From: Caprella mutica
Lineage: Eukaryota; Arthropoda; Malacostraca; Amphipoda; Caprellidae
Assembly (NCBI GenBank): GCA_947561585.1
Contig: CANNZV010000431.1
Location: forward strand, 221,253-285,252
Reading direction: 5' to 3'
DNA length: 64,000 nt
Shown piece after piece: positions 46,128 to 57,109 of this stretch. The translations under genes were made by a program, and so were the position numbers. Every line of letters begins with the position of its first letter. The stretch's first letter is position 1. Below the pieces are notes generated by a model. That model was given only the letters and a program-made list of their open reading frames with translations, was not told where the DNA came from and searched no databases.

Positions 46128-46920
46128 AATCTGTACTGTATGCTGATCAGTGATCAGGGATTTTCCGTATTTATGCTAATGACTCGACCTCGAAACTTTT
46201 CCTTGAAAATTCTAGAGCTGCATTTGTGCAATGTGAAGAAGTTGCAGACTCGACCAAATATTATGCTAGAGCAATTACAGTTTTGAAACCCCTTTAACCG
46301 ATGACAAGTTGCCATTTTGTTTCATGTTTCATTGTTTCATTCAATTGGCAATGTTAGATGGTTGCTGCAGAATCCACTGACAAAACTGCTTTTCATGTGC
46401 TTTTTGTTAATGGTTGAACTGAAGTGTAATGATAAAAACGGAAACAAAGTTAATGTCTGACTATCCTCCACAACGTGGTTTTAATGGGTGAAATCTGCTG
46501 AAAAGCTGTTTAGAGCAGCTGGGGGTTTCTTCAAAGTAACTCTTCACCTCCAGAATCACTGCTTCTGTTCATTTTGGTTTTATTTCAATCTTGTTTTTTT
46601 TTTGTGGATGGAACCAGTCTCATTTAAAAGACCTAACTTTGAGCGAAGCATGAATTCTTGGCGTACGGTTGAAGGAGAAGATGTTTTTGGCAACTACAGG
46701 ACGATCAATTTATTGTAAAATTCAGAAAACATTTTAAAAGTTGAAAATCTATGCTAATATTAATAGGGTGATAAAAATTCCATCTTTAATGAATAAAATG
46801 GCTCATACATAATACGACTTGAATCATTTCAATTTCTCCCGAGTCCCAATTCGCAATTTGAAAATGACGCTTCTGATGGAATACAGTGTTCAAACATGTT
46901 CAAAGCAATTAAAATTGGAA
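46128..46920 (-). pseudogene. Second fragment of the same Tc1/mariner-type transposase family
   Basis: Collinear with 44083-45075 of the palindrome arm, with substitutions and internal deletions ('GACTCGACCTCGAAACTTTT', 'CTGCATTTGTGCAATGTG', 'ACAGTGTTCAAACATGTTC'). No terminal repeats located. A stand-alone remnant. Confidence 0.7.
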
Positions 46921-48088
46921 CATTCAGGACAGTGTTGCATCGCTAATCTAAAATGTATCTGAACGATGAAGATGTTTCTTTATACTTACCATTTAGAAAC
47001 AATATATGAAACATATTTGTATCATTTAGAAAGAGTGGTGACACAGTATATTGGTATCAGTAGACAATAATCCATTCAATTTCATTGAAACAGTAAATCA
47101 ATATTTTCAATTTAGATAAGTATTTGATATAGCTTTTGCTGTTCATTCCATTGCTTAAAAGCTTTCTATTCAAGTGCTATTCTAAAATGAATTTAAACGA
47201 TACTACTTTTTTAGACGTCGAGAGTGAAGAGCACGTGGTATCGTTTAGAAATATAATTTACTCGACTATATGTTTGTTGGGTAATATATTTTTTCTTTAA
47301 ATGACCGAAGATATGAATCCACCGATAAATCGTAACATACCCTAAATTGGTTTCGCGTTTTGGTGACGTTACTCTTGGGATACATACTTAAAGGAGAGAG
47401 AGTTTATATTTTAATAGACCCCGTGGTGTGGAAGATCTGAATGCAGTAAAAGGAATGCGTACATATGTGTATAATTTATAAGCGGAAATGGATTTTAAAT
47501 AAAATATTTTAAAAAACTTTCCCTAGTATATAATAAACAAACATATTTGGCTTTCTTAGTTTTAGTGCAATTTTTTTTATTTAGTTAGCATGTGACTTTT
47601 ATATAGGTCTCTTGAGAAATAATATACAATTATAAGGTTAATAATAATGTATAGCTTCTGATAACTAAAGCTTACATCAAACTGGTTTCATCTCTCTTGG
47701 CAGTTCGCCACGAGAGATCAGCTATATAACTCTTATAGTACTCCATCTTTTGTCCTAACTTTTGAGTTAAATATGCTCATGCTGCTCTACCTTCAGTCAC
47801 GCAATCTTCTGGCAACTTTACTCATGCCTCCTGCACAATATTTCTGTGCACTATCTCTTATACATGAATATGACGAACATCATCAAGAGAATCCGAAGTC
47901 CCCTCTCATTTAGCTAAGTAGCTAACAAGCAATGTGATTTATTTGAATACATATATATGTCTTGATTGTCAAAATTGTAATTTTATTTAACACAAATTTT
48001 TTCAGTTTAGACAAAGTTAAAATGGAGTCAGATGAAAAAAAAAATTAAAAGACCAACAACTAACCAGTCTTTAAAACAGCGTAATTTT
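46921..48088. other. Intergenic region
   Basis: AT-rich; no gene or strong repeat recognised. Confidence 0.5.
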
Positions 48089-48210
48089 CAGAGAACACGG
48101 AGTTGGTCTAGTACGGAACTAGTACTGAAGTGAGTTTCCTAAAGAACCAAGTGAACTTGGAATGTAACTCTGGTCTAGTACGAAATTGCAGTCGGCATGT
48201 ATTTAATTAT
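48089..48210. repeat. Inverted relative of the repeat at 7195-7500
   Basis: 'GAGAACACGGAGTTGGTCTAG' and 'ACTGAAGTGAGTTTCC' match the reverse complement of 7200-7250. A second 'TCTGGTCTAGTACGAA' follows. Confidence 0.55.
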
Positions 48211-48224
48211 TCGTAATCTTGCTA

Positions 48225-48425
48225 TTTGCATAACTCAAAAAAAAGTATTACCCAAAATTTGGTGGGACGACTAGTCCATAGACCATAATCAGAAATCACT
48301 TGGTAAGATTTTGGCCGCGGGCATGTCAAAGGTCAAGATCAATTATAACTCAAAAAGAGTTCAACCGAATTGCCTGGAATTTGGTGGGACGTTTGGTTAA
48401 TATCCAGCAGGTTACAGGAACATAA
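48225..48425 (-). repeat. Copy of the dispersed repeat at 45235-45800, inverted
   Basis: Two 'TTTGGTGGGACG' phrases and 'TCAAAGGTCAAGATCA', the reverse complements of the phrases listed for 45235-45800. Confidence 0.6.
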
Positions 48426-48472
48426 AGGGAAAATTAACTAGTAGACGACGCAAAAAATTGACGTCACCACAT

Positions 48473-48655
48473 TTACCTACCCTGATGATATTGTTCTATG
48501 GGGCCAACGTCGGTAAACGTTGGCAAAGTAACGGCACGATCGGGCATTGGCACGCCAATGCTATTACACACTGGGCCAATGCAATGAAAACGACATTGGG
48601 CCAACGGTTGACAAACAGCACTGGCCCAATGAAGGGAAACATTGGTTAACCAATC
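48473..48655. repeat. GC-richer segment of CCAATG/CATTGG motifs
   Basis: About ten occurrences of CCAA(T/C)G or its complement within 180 bases, some as near-dyads (GGCATTGGCACGCCAATGC, GGGCCAATG...CATTGGGCC). It stands out from the AT-rich surroundings. Probably part of a MITE; ends not found. Confidence 0.5.
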
Positions 48656-49083
48656 CAGTTATATTTTGATGTAAAAGTTATTTATTATACTAATCTACCA
48701 GTTCTATTTAGCAGTTATCATCAGATAATCAGAGAGGTTAGTTTTAAACGATCTCTCCCAACTTTAATCACTCCAAATAGCTTATATAATATCCTCAATT
48801 AAGTATATTTTTGAAATTGTAGCCTTTTCTGATAATTTAGTATAAATAGGCCTGTTATCCCTTCAACTATTAATTTAACATTTTATTTATTTCATTCCTA
48901 AACATGATATTGGCCGCTACTTAATTCATATATTTAGTATGAAAAGTTATTTTTTCGTTTGAAATAATTATTCACATTGAAAATTATACTTTATATTCAA
49001 TTTTAAATAAAAATATTATTATTAAGATTTAAGAATATTTCACATAGCACAAAATTTTTGTTTGTTCTATGAAACACAATTAT
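48656..49083. other. Intergenic AT-rich flank of the LTR nest
   Basis: Nothing recognised. Its last bases (ATTAT) may be one half of the target duplication of the outer element. Confidence 0.5.
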
Positions 49084-49983
49084 TGTGCTGGAAAGCAGCT
49101 TAATTCAACCACTCAATAGGCGATTCAAAATGAAATACTGTTAAGAGTAGTAACATGTAGAACGAACTGCCGTTGATTTTGTGAAATGTGTGAGGTGTTA
49201 GATCTGTTATTATTATTAATGTGATAGTAGTGTTTTAAATTGGGTTTTGTTTGTGAAATCCTTTTTCTATTTAGATTTCTTTCGTATTTGTTACGGTTAC
49301 AATAGTTTTTAGCCATATCTATTCTAAACATTTTTGTACTTCCTCTCTTCTAAAGTACCTTACATTAATTTGTTTATAGCTTTATTTATAGTTTGTAGCT
49401 GTACTATATTTTCTTTGCTGCCCATTCTTTGTACTTCTTCTCTTCTGAAGTTCCTTGCAATTATTTGCTATTATCCTCAGTTATAGTTTGTAGCGGTGAC
49501 TGAATCTTTCTTTGTCTTCTCTTTTCTGTACCTATTTGTCACTTCTTATAAGTTGCATCCATGTGAGTAATTCTATTCTATTGTGCGCCACATTGTTCGA
49601 GCAGTTAAACCCATTTATAAGTTAGTTTGGCGGTATAGTTTGTTTTTGTGCGTGCGGTGAATTATTACACCTGTTATAGGTTTCGTTTATAACTCTGTTC
49701 ACTTAGGCTCTATTATTTTCAGCTCACATATTCCTATCTAATTGTACTATATGTTTAAGAGGATTTGATAACTTGCTCATGTCTCTCGATTACCAAATTT
49801 CATACTCTACGCCGAATTACCTGTAGTAATTATTTGTTTATGACTAAATAAACATCAATTTTCCATATTTATGCCTAATTTATTGTGTTTGTTACTTATA
49901 TTGCTCTTTTGTTTCTTTCTCAGATTACTAAATAAATACTCAGTCCATAGAGCTGTTTCATTTCGGAGAAGAAATTCCGAAAC
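49084..49983 (+). repeat. Left long terminal repeat of the outer element
   Basis: About 900 bases, roughly 95 per cent identical by eye to 62925-63784, differing by substitutions and small indels (for example an extra GAAC near 49163 and extra bases near 49380). Begins TGTGCTGG and ends GAAATTCCGAAAC. Contains AATAAA near 49847, a possible transcript end signal. Confidence 0.82.
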
Positions 49984-50050
49984 GGTAATTACAGAGGCTT
50001 CAATGGAATGAGGTAGAAGATATAACTAAGTCGCTAAACACACTATCAAC

Positions 50051-50881
50051 ATGTATCGCTCTCCTCCAGAGAAAAGAAGAGTCGTCAGTACATTAAGAGA
50101 AGCTCTTGAAGTGCACGAGGAGTTTGAGGTATCTCTGAGGAGCATCTTGAGCACTGATCCTCTGGATATAAATGAGGCGACAACACTGTCCGCTACTACC
50201 GCAAAGACCAAATCTTTATGGAAGTCATATTAAGACTGCTCCGTATGTTTGGCTGACAAGCTTGTAAAGGCAGCTTCCTGGACAGAATCCCAGGACATTC
50301 GAAGAGATAGGACTGAGCTTAGAAGTGTTATGATCCAGTTCACTGACCATATAAATGGAGTTTGCACTGACAATGGCATGGGTAACGCTGTGTTCCAGTC
50401 TCCCCTAGCCTCGATGGGTAACGCTGTGTTCCAGTCTCCCCTAGCCTCGATGGGTAACGCTGTGTTCCAGTCTCCCCTAGCCTCGATGGGTAACGCTGTG
50501 TTCCAGTCTCCCCTAGCCTCGATGGGTAACGCTGTGTTCCAGTCTCCCCTAGCCTCGATGGGTAACGCTGTGTTCCAGTCTCCCCTAGCCTCGATGGGTA
50601 ACGCTGTGTTCCAGTCTCCCCCAGCCTCGATGGGTAACGCTGTGTTCCAGTCTCCCCCAGCCTCGATGGGTAACGCTGTGTTCCAGTCTCCCCCAGCCTC
50701 GATGGGTAACGCTGTGTTCCAGTCTCCCCCAGCCTCGATGGGTAACGCTGTGTTCCAGTCTCCCCCAGCCTCGATGGGTAACGCTGTGTTCCAGTCTTCC
50801 CCAGCCTCGATGGGTAACGCTGTGTTCCAGTCTCCCCCAGCCTCGATGGGTAACGCTGTGTTCCAGTCTCCCCCAGCCTAG
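50051..50881 (+). pseudogene. Repeat-bearing protein of the outer element, N-terminal part
   Basis: One frame runs from ATG 50051 through 60 codons (MYRSPPEKRRVVSTLREALE...) to an in-frame TAA at 50231, then continues through 'LADKLVKAASWTESQDIRRD' (internal ATG at 50249) into fourteen 12-residue repeats, MGNAVFQSP(L/P)AS. It stops at the first TAG-bearing unit at 50879-50881. The N-terminal part is hydrophilic and helical, possibly gag-like; I recognise no domain. Two stops, so not translated as a whole today. Confidence 0.6.
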
Positions 50882-52160
50882 ATGGGTAACGCTGTGTTCC
50901 AGTCTCCCCCAGCCTAGATGGGTAACGCTGTGTTCCAGTCTCCCCCAGCCTAGATGGGTAACGCTGTGTTCCAGTCTCCCCCAGCCTAGATGGGTAACGC
51001 TGTGTTCCAGTCTCCCCCAGCCTAGATGGGTAACGCTGTGTTCCAGTCTACCCCAGCCTAGATGGGTAACGCTGTGTTCCAGTCTACCCCAGCCTAGATG
51101 GGTAACGCTGTGTTCCAGTCTACCCCAGCCTAGATGGGTAACGCTGTGTTCCAGTCTCCCCCAGCCTAGATGGGTAACGCTGTGTTCCAGTCTCCCCCAG
51201 CCTAGATGGGTAACTCTGTGTTCCAGTCTCCCTCAGCCTAGATGGGTAACGCTGTGTTCCAGTCTCCCCCAGCCTAGATGGGTAACGCTGTGTTCCAGTC
51301 TCCCCCAGCCTAGATGGGTAACGCTGTGTTCCAGTCTCCCCCAGCCTAGATGGGTAACGCTGTGTTCCAGTCTCCCCCAGCCTAGATGGGTAACGCTGTG
51401 TTCCAGTCTCCCCCAGCCTAGATGGGTAACGCTGTGTTGCAGTCTCCCCCAGCCTAGATGGGCAACGCTGTGTTCTAGTCTCCCCCAGCCTAGATGGGTA
51501 ACGCTGTGTTCCAGTCTCCCCCAGCCTAGATGGGTAACGCTGTGTTCCAGTTTCCCCCAGCCTAGATGGGTAACGCTGTGTTCCAGTCTCCCCCAGCCTA
51601 GATGGGTAACGCTGTGTTCCAGTCTCCCCCAGCCTAGATGGGTAACGCTGTGTTCCAGTCTCCCCCAGCCTAGATGGGTAACGCTGTGTTCCAGTCTCCC
51701 CCAGCCTAGATGGGTAACGCTGTGTTCCAGTCTCCCCCAGCCTAGATGGGTAACGCTGTGTTCCAGTCTCCCCCAGCCTAGATGGGTAACGCTGTGTTCC
51801 AGTCTCCCCCAGCCTAGATGGGTAACGCTGTGTTCCAGTCTCCCCCAGCCTAGATGGGTAACGCTGTGTTCCAGTCTCCCCCAGCCTAGATGGGTAACGC
51901 TGTGTTCCAGTCTCCCCCAGCCTAGATGGGTAACGCTGTGTTCCAGTCTCCCCCAGCCTAGATGGGTAACGCTGTGTTCCAGTCTCCCCCAGCCTAGATG
52001 GGTAACGCTGTGTTCCAGTCTCCCCCAGCCTAGATGGGTAACGCTGTGTTCCAGTCTCCCCCAGCCTAGATGGGTAACGCTGTGTTCCAGTCTCCCCTAG
52101 CCTAGATGGGTAACGCTGTGTTCCAGTCTCCCCCAGCCTAGATGGGTAACGCTGTGTTCC
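50388..52160 (+). repeat. 36-bp tandem array, left block (about 49 copies)
   Basis: Unit ATGGGTAACGCTGTGTTCCA followed by GTCTCCCCCAGCCT(C/A)G. Fourteen copies end in TCG (Ser) and keep the frame open; about 35 copies from 50880 end in TAG, putting a stop in each unit. Sub-blocks share private variants (six SPLAS copies first; three 'TCTACCCC' copies near 51040-51125). The array breaks off at GTGTTCC where the Gypsy element starts. Confidence 0.92.
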
Positions 52161-53290
52161 TGTTATGTTTGTAATGAGGAGGATAAAGATGCACGTTTTA
52201 TCTAGTCAACGGTCAGTATGCAACTGCTTTATGTAGTCAACGGTCAGTATGCAACTGCTTTATGTAGTCAACGGTCAGTATGCAACTGCTTTATGTAGTC
52301 AACGGTCAGTATGCAACTGCTTTATGTAGTCAACGGTCAGTATGCAACTGCTTTATGTAGTCAACGGTCAGTATGCAACTGCTTTATGTAGTCAACGGTC
52401 AGTATGCAACTGCTTTATGTAGTCAACGGTCAGTATGCAACTGCTTTATGTAGTCAACGGTCAGTATGCAACTGCTTTATGTAGTCAACGGTCAGTATGC
52501 AACTGCTTTATGTAGTCAACGGTCAGTATGCAACTGCTTTATGTAGTCAACGGTCAGTATGCAACTGCTTTATGTAGTCAACGGTCAGAATGCAACTGCT
52601 TTATGTAGTCAACGGTCAGAATGCAACTGCTTTATGTAGTCAACGGTCAGAATGCAACTGCTTTATGTAGTCAACGGTCAGAATGCAACTGCTTTATGTA
52701 GTCAACGGTCAGTATGCAACTGCTTTATGTAGTCAACGGTCAGTATGCAACTGCTTTATGTAGTCAACGGTCAGTATGCAACTGCTTTATGTAGTCAACG
52801 GTCAGTATGCAACTGCTTTATGTAGTCAACGGTCAGTATGCAACTGCTTTATGTAGTCAACGGTCAGTATGCAACTGCTTTATGTAGTCAACGGTCAGTA
52901 TGCAACTGCTTTATGTAGTCAACGGTCAGTATGCAACTGCTTTATGTAGTCAACGGTCAGTATGCAACTGCTTTATGTAGTCAACGGTCAGTATGCAACT
53001 GCTTTATGTAGTCAACGGTCAGTATGCAACTGCTTTATGTAGTCAACGGTCAGTATGCAACTGCTTTATGTAGTCAACGGTCAGTATGCAACTGCTTTAT
53101 GTAGTCAACAGTCAGTATGCAACTGCTTTATGTAGTCAACGGTCAGTATGCAACTGCTTTATGTAGTCAACGGTCAGTATGCAACTGCTTTATGTAGTCA
53201 ACGGTCAGTATGCAACTGCTTTATTGAGTCACGTTCAGAGTTTGCTTGGACACATGAATAGGGACTTTACACAAACTCACCTACACAACA
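52161..53290 (-). repeat. 3' LTR of the Gypsy element, expanded to 1130 bp
   Basis: Shares both ends with the 137-bp LTR at 61563-61699 but contains an internal array of about 33 copies of a 31-bp unit where the partner has one. Confidence 0.9.
52202..53232. repeat. 31-bp minisatellite inside the Gypsy 3' LTR
   Basis: About 33 nearly identical copies of TAGTCAACGGTCAGTATGCA followed by ACTGCTTTATG. Four neighbouring copies (52580-52690) share 'CAGAATGC' in place of 'CAGTATGC', and one has 'CAACAGTC', so copies spread by local duplication. Confidence 0.93.
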
Positions 53291-53304
53291 CATCCCCGTC
53301 TTTA
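53291..53304 (-). other. Polypurine tract of the Gypsy element
   Basis: Minus-strand TAAAGACGGGGATG directly abuts the 3' LTR start TGTTGTGT. Position and composition fit second-strand priming. Confidence 0.65.
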
Positions 53305-53469
53305 ATAAAGTACATATTTTATTTGAAACAAAATAACAATTCAATTCAATAACATGATAAAATTTCAAATAAACATGAAAAGCAAATGAAAATATATCAA
53401 CTATTTCCTTAACATATGTTTACATATGTTAGCTTAGATACTAAAAACCAAAATTAACATTATGAGAAT

Positions 53470-56437
53470 CCATACCTCATAGGTGGATTCACAGTGCGAG
53501 TTGATCTCCTAAGAGGTACAGGTGAATTTACTGTTCCATCATCCTGGAATTCATTAGGAACAATTACAGGTGCAACCTCAACATTAACGGATGTAGGCTG
53601 ACAAACCAAATTCATTGGTGCACCCTGAATGGCAGGAATTTAGGTAAGTGTATCAAAATTAATGACCTGTTTACCATGAATAGGATTTGGATTATTGTCA
53701 ACAGCCATATCACTGGGAACAGGTTTCAACTGGTGAATGTGCAGTCTCCAAATAACATCTAAACAATGAATATATACACTATATACATATATTGATGCCA
53801 CTTTTTTCGGTTATGGTGGCGTGATACCATTTTGGGCCTTCTCTCAAATTGAGAGCCAAAACAGAGTCACCGACATTTAATGATTTTATATTCTTGCTCA
53901 AAACCTGAACTTTTTACAATATTGTGGATTTAGAAGAAACACTGGGCGCTGTCTTTGTTACATAGTGAGGAACTGATCTATAATATAATATGACTTCTAG
54001 CTAAACGAGATTTAAATTTGTCCTCAGTATTTTTCCTGAGTAGGTCTTTCGTGACGCGCACCCCTTTCTCTGCTTGACCATTAGAAAATGGACAATAAGG
54101 AGGAAGAGTCGTATGATGAATGCAATTCTGTTTCAGGAACTCTTTGAAATCGCTAGCTGTGAAACAAGAAGCATTAACGCTCACAAGAGTGTCGCACAAA
54201 CCATGACGACTGAATAAAACTCTAAGTGCGTCAATGGTCTCTGCAACACTGGTGTCCCTTACAACTTCGCATTCAACATACTTCTTAAATGCATCCACAA
54301 CAATTAATGAAACAAATCTTATTCTCTAAGAAATAATGGTCCACATGTATTCTTGACCAAGCTCTGGGCGGCTTGGGCCATTCCACAGTATTATTTTGAG
54401 CTGGTCGGGATTGATGCTTTTGACACATGGAACAATTTTTTACAAAATTATTCACATCATTATCATTACCAGGATACCAAACAGTTGATCTAATCATAGA
54501 TTTCATGGGATTGATTCCAGGATGTCCTTCATGGAACTGAGTCAAAAACCTGTGTTCTGAGAGTTTCTGGAATCAAAACCCTATTATTGTACATTATGCA
54601 TCCCTTCATCAAACTCATTAATGAAATCTTTATAGAAAGATAAACTGGTATTGGTAATTTTGGAAGGAAATCCGAACTTTATGTAGCTTTTAAGTTCGGA
54701 CAAATTTGTATCTGAATTAATGTGTTTCTCAATATCGAAACGTGTCAGACATATCATTTAATGTATTTAAGGTAAATATGAGCTCGTAAGTTTCAGTTTC
54801 CTTAATGGATTCAGGTAATGGAAGCCTACTGAAACAGTCACTGTGAACGTTTTCACTTCCCTTGCTATATTCTAACACGTATTGAAACTGTGAGAGCTTC
54901 AGTGCCCATCTCTGTAATCGAGATGAGCATGTGCAGTAGGCACCGGTGAATCACAAGCCAGTAGCTTTTTTAATGGTTTCTGGTCATTTCTTATAATAAA
55001 TTCTTTACTAAGTAGGAACTTCCTGAATCTCTCACAGCCAAATATTATGCTCGGTGCTTCCCGTTCAATGTTGGAATAATTGCATTCAGCAACATTTAAA
55101 GTACGAGACACACATTGAACAGGACGCCAAGGAGAATCTTTAGAAATGCGCTGCATCAAAATGGCTGCAATTTCATACGATGATTCATCAGTTTCTAATA
55201 ATGTATCATTATGTGGATCAAATAATTTTCAAATATTATTTTCCTGAAACAATGATTTTACATTTTCAAAACATTTTTGCTGTTCAGTATGCCAACAAAA
55301 TTTTACATTTTTCTTTAGCAATCTATACAGTGGTCCCATAGCCATACTAAATTTAGGAATATGCCTATTGTAGGCATTGCATAGTCCTATAAAAATTTGA
55401 AGCTGTTTAACATTATTAGGCCCAGGAGCATCGACAATAGCTCTGATTTTATCAGGATCACTACGTTCTCCTTCTTTATCAAAAATATATCCAAGATATT
55501 TTACGCTATCAGTATAGAACAAACTCTTCTTTGTAATAATTTTAATACCTGCTTTCATTAAAGCAGAAAGTACCTTATCCAAGATTATGTCATGTTGTCT
55601 ATTATTTGGAGTTAGTATAAGTACATCGTCCTGGTAAACCAAAACATTCTCAATGCCATTTAAGACCTTACTTATGAAACTTTGAAATATTGCAGGGGAG
55701 GAGCTAAGGCCAAAATGTAAATAATTGTAGCAATACAATCCTTCATTTGTATTAATTGTTGTGAGTTCTTTAGACTTTTCATCCAGAAGCAGCTGAAGGT
55801 ACGCCTCTATCAAATCTATTTTAGAAAATACCTTAGCATCTCCCACTTGCGCTATAACGTCATCAATTGTAGGGAGAGGATACTGAATAGGATTCAGATG
55901 CTTCTTTATTGTAATGGAATAATCACAACATATTCTTGCTGCATTATTTGATTTCAAACATTAACTGTTGGTGAAGCCCAATCACTTTTATAAACTTTAG
56001 TGATTATTCCTTCGTTCTCAAGCCTATTCAGTTCATCTTTTATCAAACTTTTAAACCTTACTTGTAACGACCTACTTTTACTGAAAATAGGGCATGTATT
56101 TGGTTTAATATCAATCGACACACTTTGTTTGACGTCTGATACAAATTCATCAGATAGGTTATGTTTATACTTATACAAAATATTATTACTTAACATATTA
56201 ATATTATTGTTAGTTGGTTTACAGTCAGTCATCCAACACATGTCCAGTTTTGTACATAATTCTCTACCAATTAGTGAAGGTCTATTGGATCTAATCACTA
56301 AAAATGTAAGCTTAAATGAACTTTCTTTATATCTTACAAGTAGCTCAACTTCACCATAGAATTTAAATGTATGTCCACTGTAACTCTCAGCCCCAACTGA
56401 AGCAGGCTTAATATGTACATTTTTCATGTCTACTAAA
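53470..56437 (-). pseudogene. Gypsy pol: protease end, reverse transcriptase, RNase H, integrase
   Basis: Minus strand, several frames. Protease C-part with 'LIGRELC' near 56270. Reverse transcriptase 55957-55229: 'FSKIDLIEAYLQL', 'LPFGL'-type block seen as 'LHFGLSSSPA', catalytic 'YQDD' near 55630, 'KYLGYIF'. RNase H near 55160-54900 with 'NDQKPL' in place of the usual 'TDHKPL'. Integrase zinc part 'HEGHPGI...CSMCQ' at 54530-54420, core 'VDHYF' near 54330 and 'PYCPFSNGQAEKGV' near 54080; the second-Asp motif reads 'VSVNASCF', so the catalytic Asp is lost. A C-terminal 'RRSTRTVNPPMRYG' lies near 53480-53520. Inactive. Confidence 0.85.
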
Positions 56438-56450
56438 TAGTATAGAAAAT

Positions 56451-57071
56451 TTGGAGAGGGAGCGGAGAGCAAAGAATATTATCATCTTCAATCTGAAGGA
56501 ATCAAATAGTTTGGATGCTCGTGAGAGATATAAATACGATGAAGGGAAGTGCGGATCTATTTTTGCTACCGAAATGAAGCTTCAGGACTTGAATGTTGAA
56601 AAAATTATTAGGCTGGGAAAGAAAGTGGAGGGTAGGGATAGACCCATGTTGGTAAGATTAGGCAGCGAAGAAAACAGGAGGGATGTCCTTAGAAATGCTA
56701 AGAAACTTAGGTTGACGGAAGAATTTAACAAAGTATATATTGCGAGAGATATGACACAAACAGAAAGAGAACAAGACAAAGAACTTAGAAGGGAACTGTG
56801 GGAAAGAAGAAATAAGGGGCAGGGTATGTTCATAATTAGGAGAAATAGGGTAATAGAATTAGAACAGGAGGAGGGAGACAGAAGATATCAGGACCATAGA
56901 AATGGGGGGAGTGGAGTAGGTGTAGCTAGGGGGGGCCATAGTGGGACTCTGGGGGGAGCAGTAGGAGTAGCTAGGGGGGAAAACAGTGGGGGTTTAGAAG
57001 GAGCAGTAGGTGTAGGTAGGGGGGGTTATAATGGGGCTCTAGGGGGAGCAATCCCAAAGAGGAGAGTATGA
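56451..57071 (+). pseudogene. Second LINE, ORF1-like protein (5' end probably incomplete)
   Basis: 206 codons. 'RRAKNIIIFNLKES' followed by 'RPMLVRLGSEENRRDVLRNA' and 'KVYIARDMTQTEREQDKELR' gives an RRM-like region and helix as seen in LINE ORF1 proteins. The C-terminal 60 residues are three Gly-rich repeats, 'GVARGGHSGTLGGA', 'GVARGENSGGLEGA' and 'GVGRGGYNGALGGA', encoded by a G-run-rich stretch. The start lies at the insertion junction, so the 5' end may be truncated. Confidence 0.68.
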
Positions 57072-57109
57072 GAGGAGTTGGTGGCTGAGGTTGAGAGGGG
57101 GGGATTGAG

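Noticed and set aside
50388..53232. Regularly spaced repeats that might be read as a CRISPR array
   Set aside because: Units are contiguous with no unique spacers, and the DNA is eukaryotic.
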